Shown here: positions 6,035 to 12,132 of the stretch, piece after piece
Position numbering within the stretch: the stretch's first letter is position 1
Layout: each line of letters starts with the position of its first letter
Made by a program: the position numbers and the translations under genes
From: SBAX01 sp964421865
GTDB taxonomy: Bacteria > Planctomycetota > Phycisphaerae > UBA1845
Assembly (NCBI GenBank): GCA_964421865.1
Contig: CAYQZH010000062.1
Location: 1-16,269, forward strand
Reading direction: 5' to 3'
DNA length: 16,269 nt
Notes under the pieces: model-generated
The model's input: only the letters and a program-made list of their open reading frames with translations
The model's database searches: none
Told to the model about the DNA's origin: nothing

Positions 6035-7268
6035 GTTCAGGTGTGCGCAAATGAAGGAGGGCGACGGCGGCAGCGAAAACCATGTCCACGGTCACACCCG
6101 TCATGCACTGATGATGTTCCAGCGGACAGACTCGCTGCTGACACGGGCCGCAGTCCACGTCGATCCGCACGATCCGCTCATCGCCATAGCTCGTCGAGGT
6201 CCAGTCCGGATGCGTCGGACCGAAGACGGCGACGACCGGAACGTCGAAGGCCTTGGCGATGTGCCGCGGTCCGGCGTCGTTGCAAATGAGTAGGTCGCTG
6301 CGGCGAACCAGCGATTTCAGTTCTCCCAGAGTCAACCACGGCGAATCGAACAGGAAGCCGTGCTGCTTCATGGCCGCACCGATCGCGCGCCCGATCGACT
6401 CCTCTCCGGGACCGCACGTGATGATGACCGTCGCTCCTTCCGATTCAATTAGATGATCCGCCACGGCGGCGAATCGTTCCGGCAGCCAGCATTTGGAGGC
6501 CCCGAACTTCGCCCCCGGACTGATGACCACCAACGGATGACGATCGGCGAGGCCTAGTGATTCGAGGCGCCGCTGGACGGATTCCTCGCCATCGGGCGTC
6601 GCGAACAGCTCGAGTCGATCGCCGGGCCTCTCGCAGCCGATGGCCTCGGCCAAGTCGGCGTAGCATTCGACGAGCGGCATCGGGACGAAACGCCCCACCC
6701 GAACCGGCAGGTTACTCCCAGTGCGTACCGTGCTAGGAAACTGGGATTCATCGCATCGCCCGCGGCGGCTCTTGACCGGAATGCGATCTGTGAGCAACAA
6801 CCCCCGGCCATCTCGATCGTACCCGATGCGGCGTTTGGCCCCGGAAAGTCGCGCGATCAACGCGGCGCGAAACGAGTTGGGCAACAAAACCGCGAGGTCG
6901 AACCGCCGTAAGCGCAGGACCTTCACGAGTTGCAACCAAGTGCGGGGCCGTGCGGCTCGACCCACGCAATCGCCAATCGACACTTGTCCTGAGCCTCGAA
7001 GGAATCGACAGTCGACAATCGACGTCGGCCCGTCGCCGACGCTCCGGGTTCTGACCGTCGGCCACTCGATGCACTCATCCATCCAATCCCCACCGGTCAC
7101 CAGGTCGCGGAGGTTGGGAGTCAGCAGAAACGTGATCTTCGCCTTAGTAAAACGATTGCGAATCGCCCGCAGCGTCGGCGAGGCCATCACGAAATCGCCC
7201 ACCCAGGTCGGCAGAACGACGAGGATGGACTGAGGAGCTAGGGCGGCGCGCCGATCCGCGTGTTGCAT
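6018..7268 (-). CDS. Family 9 glycosyltransferase (heptosyltransferase-like)
   Basis: A GT-B inverting glycosyltransferase that resembles WaaF/WaaC, which transfer L-glycero-D-manno-heptose from its ADP form to the lipopolysaccharide inner core. From ATG 7268 it is 416 residues, longer than the usual ~340-360. GTG 7292 would add 8 residues. Numbered from GTG 7292, SILVVLPTWVGDFVMASPTLRAIR (22-45) is the classic N-terminus, VISPGAKFGASKCWLPERF (256-274) is the donor-domain glycine loop, and LICNDAGPRHIAKAF (335-349) with VAVFGPTHPDWT (354-365) is the GT9 signature. The extra length comes from two in-frame blocks that look inserted, near residues 81-118 and 179-198. The first contains a 17-base dispersed repeat. 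It is the first gene of the overlapping envelope operon. No clear ribosome site supports either start. Confidence 0.85.
   Translation of the reverse strand: MQHADRRAALAPQSILVVLPTWVGDFVMASPTLRAIRNRFTKAKITFLLTPNLRDLVTGGDWMDECIEWPTVRTRSVGDGPTSIVDCRFLRGSGQVSIGDCVGRAARPRTWLQLVKVLRLRRFDLAVLLPNSFRAALIARLSGAKRRIGYDRDGRGLLLTDRIPVKSRRGRCDESQFPSTVRTGSNLPVRVGRFVPMPLVECYADLAEAIGCERPGDRLELFATPDGEESVQRRLESLGLADRHPLVVISPGAKFGASKCWLPERFAAVADHLIESEGATVIITCGPGEESIGRAIGAAMKQHGFLFDSPWLTLGELKSLVRRSDLLICNDAGPRHIAKAFDVPVVAVFGPTHPDWTSTSYGDERIVRIDVDCGPCQQRVCPLEHHQCMTGVTVDMVFAAAVALLHLRTPEHARAR
6975..7010. repeat. 17-base dispersed repeat inside the GT9 gene, flanked by 8-bp direct repeats
   Basis: GTCCTGAGCCTCGAAGG (6986-7002) lies within the glycosyltransferase. 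AATCGACA occurs directly on both sides, at 6975-6982 and 7003-7010, and a third near-copy AATCGAC lies at 7017-7023. The same 17-mer, with up to two changes, recurs in and near the transposase. The flanking 8-bp repeats could be insertion footprints or part of a longer repeat. Confidence 0.6.
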
Positions 7269-7278
7269 CCCGCGGATT

Positions 7279-7647
7279 CTACTCGATCCCACGTCCGCAC
7301 CCAGGAATGAGCGGAGCCGGCGGCACGGAAGGGTATCTCACCACGAATCCAGCCACTCCAAAACCACCTCCACGACCCCGCGCGGAGAAATGAACAACCA
7401 CATGCGGGCGATCGGCAAGGCGGTAGAGGCGATAGCCGCATTTTCGACAGACAAGCTGCTCGATCGGGACGGCCTGCGACCACTCGAACTCCAGCCCGTA
7501 TGATGGACACTTCGGTTCCGTAAGCCCTCGCAAATCATCTCCGCACCGGGCGCAACGAGCCTCGAACGGAACGAGCCTCCAATTCGGCGCTGTTACTTCG
7601 CGGTGACGAAACGGAGTAGGTTCTTGCACATGTAACGTTGCGGGCAC
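7279..7647 (-). pseudogene. Decayed double zinc-ribbon protein
   Basis: A 122-codon frame opens with CARCGDDLRGLTEPKCPSYGLEFEW (32-56) and VCRKCGYRLYRL (66-77). This resembles a small protein family seen in Planctomycetota with tandem CxxCG...CPxCG ribbons. The first ribbon has lost its fourth Cys (CPSYG, a one-base change from CPxCG). The second ribbon's closing half is not in frame: RSPACGCSF, which would supply a CxC, appears one frame over around 7390-7420. After that the frame is glycine and arginine rich and unrecognisable. It ends inside the start region of the glycosyltransferase. I read it as frameshifted and decaying. It could still be expressed as a short protein. Confidence 0.5.
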
Positions 7648-7716
7648 GGGATTATTGTCAGGGGTTACGATCGCGTGTCAAACTGGGCAAACGCCGCGAA
7701 TTCCGCTGTGAGTTCC

Positions 7717-7791
7717 GAGCCGCGGGCGGGATGAAATCCCGCCGCGCCGGGAGCCGGCCCCACCGATCGCGCGGGCTAGGGCCCGCGGCTC
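7717..7791. repeat. 75-bp intergenic inverted-repeat element
   Basis: GAGCCGCGGGC (7717-7727) and GCCCGCGGCTC (7781-7791) are perfect 11-bp inverted ends. Inside, GGCGGGAT (7725-7732) and ATCCCGCC (7736-7743) form a second stem with a GAA loop. It sits upstream of the exported PepSY-like gene and ends 12 bp before its -35. Structure and position fit a small non-autonomous repeat. Confidence 0.6.
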
Positions 7792-7802
7792 AGATGCGGT
7801 CA

Positions 7803-7830
7803 TTGACACGCGGGCGGGGGCATGTAGGAT
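7803..7830 (+). promoter_or_regulatory. Sigma70-type promoter for the PepSY-like gene
   Basis: TTGACA (7803-7808), a 16-bp spacer, then TAGGAT (7825-7830; TA and AT conserved). Transcription would begin near 7838, about 83 bases before the ATG at 7921, which has AGGAG 9 bases upstream. Confidence 0.55.
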
Positions 7831-7920
7831 TCTGGAAGTTCCGATCGTAAACGCGCGGCGGCGGCGTGTGGCCGCCGAGGTTCCGTGGCGAACAATCGTT
7901 TTGGACAGGAGATCAAGCGT

Positions 7921-8520
7921 ATGAGTTCAGTCAAGAGGTTCGCCCTCCCGCTCGCCGGGTTGGGTGTCCTTGCGTTCGTGGCCTTGCCGGTCTATGCCCA
8001 CTGCGGCAAGTGCGCCGGGGATTGCAAGGAAGTGTTGAAGCAGATGGACACGGGGAAGATGACGGCCGCGTCGATGATCGCCACCGCCGAGGCCCATGCC
8101 AAGGGCAAAGCTGTAGGGTTAGCGGTCGACCTCAAAAAGGACAAGATGGACGCTGACGTCTTCGTCCTGGTTGGCGACAAGGTGCAGGCCGTCGCGATCG
8201 GCGCGGACGGCAAGGCCGGCAAGATGGAAGAGGTCAAGAGCATGGTGGGCATGGCCGCTGTGATCCAGGCCATGGATGCCGCCAAGGTGACGATGGGCGC
8301 GGTCATCGGCGCCGCCGAGGAAAAGGCGAAGGGCAAAGCCCTCGCCGTGACCGCCTCGGCAACGGGTGGAAAGGCCTCGTTCGAAGTCTATTGCCTCGCC
8401 GGCGACAAGATCCAAAATGTGACCGTCGACAACGCCGGCAAGGCGACGGGCATGGAAGAGGCCAAGATGCTCCCCGCTGCGGCCAATGAAGAGAAGCCCA
8501 AGCCGAAGCCGGGCGGCTGA
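7921..8520 (+). CDS. Exported protein with two PepSY-like repeats
   Basis: A 199-residue secreted or periplasmic protein of unknown role. A signal peptide (MSSVKRFALPLAGLGVLAFVALPVYA) ends at about A26 and is followed at once by HCGKCAGDCK, a cysteine cluster that could bind metal or be redox active. The mature part is an internal duplication. Residues 47-106 (KMTAASMIATAEAHAKGKAVGLAVDL...VFVLVGDKVQAVAIGADGKAGKMEEVK) and 122-182 (KVTMGAVIGAAEEKAKGKALAVTAS...FEVYCLAGDKIQNVTVDNAGKATGMEEAK) align closely. Each has the helix-then-strands pattern of PepSY-type domains. The tail is Lys/Pro rich (KPKPKPGG). ATG 7921 is preferred over 7885 because AGGAG precedes it and the signal peptide starts there. 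It stands alone between its own promoter and terminator. PepSY is assigned by pattern only. Confidence 0.78.
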   Translation: MSSVKRFALPLAGLGVLAFVALPVYAHCGKCAGDCKEVLKQMDTGKMTAASMIATAEAHAKGKAVGLAVDLKKDKMDADVFVLVGDKVQAVAIGADGKAGKMEEVKSMVGMAAVIQAMDAAKVTMGAVIGAAEEKAKGKALAVTASATGGKASFEVYCLAGDKIQNVTVDNAGKATGMEEAKMLPAAANEEKPKPKPGG

Positions 8521-8573
8521 TACGAAACAACGAGCTTGCCCTCGCAATCCGTGCGGGTGAGCTAGGCGAAATC

Positions 8574-8616
8574 ACGGGCGCTGGCGTCCATGCGACGACG
8601 GCGCCCGTTTTCTTTT
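8574..8616 (+). terminator. Rho-independent terminator after the PepSY-like gene
   Basis: ACGGGCGC (8574-8581) pairs with GCGCCCGT (8601-8608), and the stem runs into TTTTCTTTT. It lies 54 bases after the stop codon in the right orientation. Confidence 0.75.
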
Positions 8617-8914
8617 GCGCGAAGGCGAAACCGTGAGACTTCGCACAGCGCACGGGTCAACGGGAATCTCGCGCGACGGATCGCCGCGATGTTCAGTCCG
8701 GGAGGCAGCGCCACGGAGGGATCAAAGTCGTTTTTTCTGACCATTCCCGTTCGTCGGCGTAGGCTCGAAATCGGCAAGGAGGGGTATCGCTCGCCGCGCT
8801 CCTCGGCGCGGGTCACTCGTTCTCCGTCGCGTTCGCTTGAATGCCTGACCGCTCCGGCATCTGCGATTTGCCGGAATAGGGAGCCTCCGGAAATTGCGTG
8901 CGCCTCCTGCGGCC
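8617..8914. other. Gene-free stretch
   Basis: About 300 bases without a convincing gene. A long minus-strand open frame crosses it (8562-9131), but it reads through the terminator and all the palindromes downstream and has repeat-like composition. I see no promoter or RNA gene here. It probably consists of eroded repeat sequence. Confidence 0.4.
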
Positions 8915-9108
8915 GTCCCTCCGGGACTCGATGGGAACTTGGCCCTGTTACCCAGCAATAAATTGCTGGGCCAAGATCGTGTGCCCCTCCGGGGCAGGGC
9001 ACGACGGCGATTCGTTGAAGTCCCGGAGGGACGAACCGAAAGTAGCCCACCAATTTATTGGTGGGATCGGTTGGTCCGTGATTAAAACCCCCGAAGCCCC
9101 GGAGGGGC
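8915..9108. repeat. Array of six palindromes next to a RAYT remnant (REP-like)
   Basis: In order: GTCCCTCCGGGAC (8915-8927), CCCAGCAATAAATTGCTGGG (8951-8970), GCCCCTCCGGGGC (8983-8995), GTCCCGGAGGGAC (9020-9032), CCCACCAATTTATTGGTGGG (9046-9065), GCCCCGGAGGGGC (9096-9108). The 4th is the exact reverse complement of the 1st, and the 6th of the 3rd. The two 20-bp ones share the layout CCCAnCAAT / ATTGnTGGG with TA-rich centres. GTAG (9042-9045) abuts the fifth palindrome, as in REP elements recognised by RAYT transposases. GTTA occupies that place before the second. Confidence 0.7.
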
Positions 9109-9133
9109 GACAGAGCGACACGACCTGACACCG

Positions 9134-9388
9134 ATGGGCCATTCTTACCCCAGCTCGCTTTTCCACGTTGGCTTCAGCACCAAAGACCGGCGTCGTTGCA
9201 TCGACTGTCCTCTGCGCGAACGATTGTGGGCGTACCTGGGTGGAATCGCTAGACAACACGGCAGGAACGCGATCTGCGTGGGGGGAGCCCCGGTCCAACC
9301 GTCCCTCCGGGACTGGACCGCGGCGCCGTCGCAACGACTGCGTCATTCCGCGGAATTGACGCGAGGTTCGATCCATAGTCTACTCTGA
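9134..9388 (+). pseudogene. Truncated REP-associated tyrosine transposase (Y1/RAYT)
   Basis: The first 51 residues (MGHSYPSSLFHVGFSTKDRR, then RERLWAYLGGIARQHGRNAICVGG, to base 9286) match the N-terminus of Y1 transposases of the IS200/RAYT type, which cut and join single-stranded REP DNA. In intact relatives the next residues are the HUH motif (DHVHLL). Here the sequence passes instead into a palindrome (GTCCCTCCGGGAC, 9301-9313) identical to one in the array just upstream. No HUH motif or catalytic tyrosine follows. The frame ends at 9388 by chance. It is inactive as an enzyme. The array and this remnant together mark an old REP/RAYT unit. Confidence 0.7.
9292..9362. repeat. Two palindromes interrupting the RAYT remnant
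   Basis: GGTCCA (9292-9297) and TGGACC (9314-9319) extend the stem of GTCCCTCCGGGAC (9301-9313). A second palindrome follows at 9340-9362 (GCGTCA, TTCCGCGGAA core, TTGACGC). The first core is the same 13-mer as at 8915-8927. Confidence 0.55.
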
Positions 9389-9396
9389 GGGCATTT

Positions 9397-9479
9397 AACA
9401 GAACCGGGAGCGCAAGCGACCGGCCTTGAGGTTTCCGGGTTGCGGGCGAAGGCCCCGCGCTCGCGCTTGGGGTTCTGTT
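9397..9479. repeat. 83-bp inverted-repeat element
   Basis: AACAGAACC (9397-9405) and GGTTCTGTT (9471-9479) are perfect 9-bp inverted ends. Just inside, GCGCAAGCGA and TCGCGCTT continue the symmetry. It lies between the RAYT remnant and the peptidase gene, ending 55 bases before its ATG, so it is transcribed in the leader if the promoter lies upstream of it. Confidence 0.55.
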
Positions 9480-9533
9480 GGAATCGCTGAGCTTTGACCT
9501 GGAAGACCCGAGTGCATCGCAAGGAGACGGCCC

Positions 9534-10907
9534 ATGATCGACAAGGTAATCCAACACATTGACGCGAACCGCAAGGCCAGCGTTGAGCGACTAAACGACT
9601 TTCTGCGGATTCCGAGCATCTCCACGGAGCCGGAGCGAAAGGGCGATACGCGCAAAGGGGCCGAATGGGTCCATCGCGTCTTCACCGACTGCGGGATCAA
9701 GAGCGAGATCATCGAGACCGCAGGTCATCCGTGCATCCTGGCCGACAGCGGACCGGCCGCGGGCGGCGGACCGACCGTGCTCATCTACGGCCACTACGAC
9801 GTGCAGCCCACCGGCGATGAGTCGTTATGGAAGTCGCCGCCGTTCACGCCGACCGTCCGCGACGGGGACATCTTCGCCCGCGGGTCGGCGGACGATAAGG
9901 GCCAGGTGTTGACCCACATGCTCGCCGCCGAGGCGTGGATGAAGGTCGCGGGCAAGCTGCCCATCCGCGTCAAGTATCTCATCGAGGGCGAGGAGGAGAT
10001 CGGCTCGCCCAACCTCGATGCGATCATCCACAAGCTGCGCGACCGCCTCGCGTGCGACTACGTGGCCCTCTCCGACACGCCCAAGTTCGACAAGACCACG
10101 CCCGCGATCACGTACGGCACAAAAGGGTTGATCTACAAGGAGCTCATCCTCACCGGTCCTAAGCAGAACCTGCACAGCGGCTCGTACGGCGGGACGCTCA
10201 CCAATCCGGGCAACGCCGCGGCCGTCATCATCGCGGCCCTGCGCGACGCGGATAATCGCGTGACCATTCCCGGCTTTTACGATGCGGTGCGACCCATTTC
10301 CGACAACGAACGCAAGCAGATGAAGGCTCTGGCCTTCGACGAGAAGGCGTATCAGGACGCGATGGGCTGCCCGGCGCTGACCGGCGAGAAGGGCTACACC
10401 ACGCTCGAGCGTCGCTGGGCCAGGCCGACCCTCGATGTCAACGGAATGTACGGCGGGTTCATGGGCCCCGGCGCCTCGACGGTGATCCCGGCCAAGGTCG
10501 GGGTGAAGGTCTCGATGCGCATCGTCCCCGATCAAGACCCGGAGAAGATCAACAAGGCTTTCGAGGAAACCGTCCGCAAGCTCTGCCCGCCGGGCGTGAA
10601 GATGGAGATTCTCACGCACAGCGCGTGCTCGGCCTACGCCGCCCCCACCGACTCGCCGGGGATGCGCGCCGCCGCCGCCGCCCTCAAGGCCGGCTTCGGC
10701 AAGCCGCCCGTCTTCATCCGTGAGGGCGGCACGCTGCCGATCCTGCCCTTGTTCAAGAAGGAGCTCGGCGCGGACTCGATCATGATGGGTTTCTGCATGC
10801 CCGACTGCAACGCCCACGGCCCCAACGAGTTCTTCGGCCTCGACGACCTGCACAACGGCACCAAGACCGCCGCCCACTTCGTCCAACTCCTCGCCAAGGC
10901 GCGGTAG
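9534..10907 (+). CDS. M20 family metallopeptidase (dipeptidase-like)
   Basis: A 457-residue cytoplasmic zinc hydrolase of the M20/M28 superfamily, close to the carnosinase/CNDP-type dipeptidases. The di-zinc ligands and catalytic residues are in place: GHYDVQP (H87, D89), RGSADDKGQ (D120, the bridging ligand), EGEEEIGS (general base E152, ligand E153), SDTP (D181) and NAHGPNEFF (H428). NLHSGSYGG (212-220) is the lid-domain His segment that completes the partner active site in dimers. There is no signal peptide. Length matches the family. AAGGAGA (9521-9527) sits 6 bases before the ATG, so the start is firm. It is probably monocistronic, with RAYT-derived sequence on both sides. The substrate is likely dipeptides but cannot be fixed from sequence. 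Confidence 0.9.
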   Translation: MIDKVIQHIDANRKASVERLNDFLRIPSISTEPERKGDTRKGAEWVHRVFTDCGIKSEIIETAGHPCILADSGPAAGGGPTVLIYGHYDVQPTGDESLWKSPPFTPTVRDGDIFARGSADDKGQVLTHMLAAEAWMKVAGKLPIRVKYLIEGEEEIGSPNLDAIIHKLRDRLACDYVALSDTPKFDKTTPAITYGTKGLIYKELILTGPKQNLHSGSYGGTLTNPGNAAAVIIAALRDADNRVTIPGFYDAVRPISDNERKQMKALAFDEKAYQDAMGCPALTGEKGYTTLERRWARPTLDVNGMYGGFMGPGASTVIPAKVGVKVSMRIVPDQDPEKINKAFEETVRKLCPPGVKMEILTHSACSAYAAPTDSPGMRAAAAALKAGFGKPPVFIREGGTLPILPLFKKELGADSIMMGFCMPDCNAHGPNEFFGLDDLHNGTKTAAHFVQLLAKAR

Positions 10908-10951
10908 GGAGGACCGAGTACCACTGGTCTCCGCGCGTGCGAAGCGTGTCG

Positions 10952-10969
10952 GGTGCATCTTGATGCACC
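10952..10969. repeat. 18-bp REP-like palindrome, left flank of RAYT
   Basis: GGTGCATCTTGATGCACC has perfect 8-bp arms around TT. It is the exact reverse complement of the palindrome at 11547-11564, on the other side of the transposase gene. Sequences next to it (GCGTGCGAAGCGTGTCG) resemble those next to the other copy. Confidence 0.7.
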
Positions 10970-10994
10970 TTCCCATGCGCGTACGATTCTCGGA

Positions 10995-11432
10995 ATGCCG
11001 ACGTACCTTCGGCGAAGACTCGACGGCGCGACGTACTTTTTCACGGTCGTGACGTCAGACCGACGGCGCTGGTTCTCCTCGCCCAGGAACCGCCGGATTC
11101 TCGGCTCTTGCTTTCGTGAGGCGAGGCGTCGGATGCCCTATGAGGTGGATGCGGCGCGCTTGTTGCCGGATCATCTGCATATCCTGATGCGCCCCGCGGA
11201 CACGCTTGACTATTCCACCTTGTGGCGGCTCATCAAGACACTTTTCACACAAAGAGTTCAGGGAACGTTGGCTCAAGGCGACGCGGCCCTACAGGGTCGC
11301 CGGATCGGCGAGCGCGGCATTTGGCAGCGACGGTTCTATGAGCACACCATCCGCGACGAAGAGGACTGGGGTCGGCACATGGATTACATTCATTTCAACC
11401 CCGTCAAACACGGATGGGTCCGCTTGCCGTGA
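10995..11432 (+). CDS. REP-associated tyrosine transposase, interrupted by in-frame TGA
   Basis: A 145-residue Y1 transposase. RAYTs nick and rejoin single-stranded REP/REPIN DNA. MPTYLRRRLDGATYFFTVVT starts the fold, DHLHILM (59-65) is the HUH metal site (H60, H62), IWQRRFYEHTIRDEEDW (109-125) follows, and YIHFNPVKHGWV (131-142) carries Tyr131 at the catalytic tyrosine position. A TGA at 11430-11432 stops translation after VRLP, yet the same frame continues for 33 codons with a typical RAYT C-terminus (EWAWSSVHRYIRAGELEPDW) to TAA at 11532-11534. The protein therefore lacks its last segment unless TGA is read through. ATG 10995 is preferred. An upstream in-frame start at 10953 would lie inside the flanking palindrome. 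Matching palindromes on both sides make this a self-contained unit. Confidence 0.8.
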   Translation: MPTYLRRRLDGATYFFTVVTSDRRRWFSSPRNRRILGSCFREARRRMPYEVDAARLLPDHLHILMRPADTLDYSTLWRLIKTLFTQRVQGTLAQGDAALQGRRIGERGIWQRRFYEHTIRDEEDWGRHMDYIHFNPVKHGWVRLP

Positions 11433-11534
11433 GAATGGGCGTGGTCCAGTGTTCATCGTTACATTCGCGCCGGGGAGCTCGAACCCGATTGGCCGGGACG
11501 ATCCAAGCTCGCTCTGCCGGTCGTGCCCGAATAA
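11433..11534 (+). pseudogene. Detached C-terminal tail of the RAYT transposase
   Basis: These 33 codons follow the TGA in the same frame and encode EWAWSSVHRYIRAGELEPDW and a short hydrophobic end, closing at TAA 11532-11534. The WxWSSxHRYxRxG pattern is the usual end of Y1 transposases of this type, so the TGA most likely arose by one substitution, for example from CGA. Confidence 0.7.
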
Positions 11535-11546
11535 ACGGCCAAGAAT

Positions 11547-11584
11547 GGTGCATCAAGATGCACCCTACGACTCGCAAACGCGAG
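11547..11584. repeat. 18-bp REP-like palindrome, right flank of RAYT, plus a second small hairpin
   Basis: GGTGCATCAAGATGCACC (11547-11564) is the reverse complement of the left-flank copy. On the minus strand GTAG directly precedes it, the tetranucleotide typical of REP elements. CTCGC (11571-11575) and GCGAG (11580-11584) form a further small hairpin. Confidence 0.7.
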
Positions 11585-11622
11585 GGTAGAGTCGAGAATG
11601 ACAAGGGGAGTCGAGTGCCGAC

Positions 11623-11862
11623 ATGACGCTGAACTGGCGAGCTTTTGAGGCTGCGCATCCGCGTTGGTTAGCAGCTGCGGTCTTCGCCAAGAGGACGCGG
11701 ACGAAGGTGGCGCTCGTGCTGGCCCTTTGGTGTTTGGGCGAGGGCGTGAATGACATGGAACCGCCGCTCGAGCTGCTTCAACCCGAAGTGTGGCTCTTCG
11801 CCGCCCTGGCGCTGATTGCCGCCGGCGTTTCGCTTCGAATCACCGCCCACGGGGTAGTGTAA
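11623..11862 (+). CDS. Small membrane protein of unknown function
   Basis: Seventy-nine residues that I cannot assign to a family. The N-terminal ~28 residues are amphipathic and basic (NWRAFEAAHPRWLAAAVFAKRTRTK). Two hydrophobic segments follow, near 29-42 (VALVLALWCLGEGV) and 55-72 (EVWLFAALALIAAGVSLR), separated by an acidic loop (NDMEPPLELLQP). GGGAG lies about 12 bases before the ATG, which is loose spacing. Its stop ends 2 bases before the direct repeat that marks the left end of the insertion sequence, so the element may have landed just behind it. The hydrophobic pattern and the clean end argue for a real gene, but it could be chance. Confidence 0.5.
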   Translation: MTLNWRAFEAAHPRWLAAAVFAKRTRTKVALVLALWCLGEGVNDMEPPLELLQPEVWLFAALALIAAGVSLRITAHGVV

Positions 11863-12047
11863 CCCAATCTTGGGGTATCTGAGGCTGCACGATGCGTTCG
11901 CTGGGTTCGCTCGGTCTCCTGTGTCCGAAGGATGCGTTTAGCGCTTTGGGGGCCGTTGGCCACAGGGGAAAGCGGCTCGCATCCTGGCGCGCCGCCGTCC
12001 GTGGCCACTCGGCCGCCGAGGCGGCGCTCGGGTTGCTCGCCAGCCAT

Positions 12048-12064
12048 GTCCTGAGCCCCGAAGG
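12048..12064 (+). repeat. 17-base dispersed repeat, intergenic copy
   Basis: GTCCTGAGCCCCGAAGG differs from the consensus by one base. It lies in the gene-free left arm of the insertion sequence, in the opposite orientation to the copies inside the transposase. Confidence 0.55.
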
Positions 12065-12132
12065 AAGGGCCCTATCCTCCGCCTCGGCGGGGATACTCTA
12101 CAACAACCCTTCCCGGGACGCTCGCTCCTCGA

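Noticed and set aside
8915..9108. CRISPR array
   Set aside because: The units are palindromes of three different sequences with irregular spacing, not identical repeats with uniform spacers.
8562..9131. 189-codon minus-strand open frame
   Set aside because: It crosses a terminator and all six palindromes, has no family motif, and looks open only because of high GC and repeat composition.
10908..10950. Terminator after the M20 peptidase
   Set aside because: GACC/GGTC can pair across ACTG-containing sequence but the stem is only 4 bp and no T-run follows.
9825..10976. 383-codon minus-strand open frame
   Set aside because: It lies antisense to the M20 peptidase, whose frame carries every zinc-ligand motif; the antisense frame is low-complexity and rich in Arg, Gly and Val.
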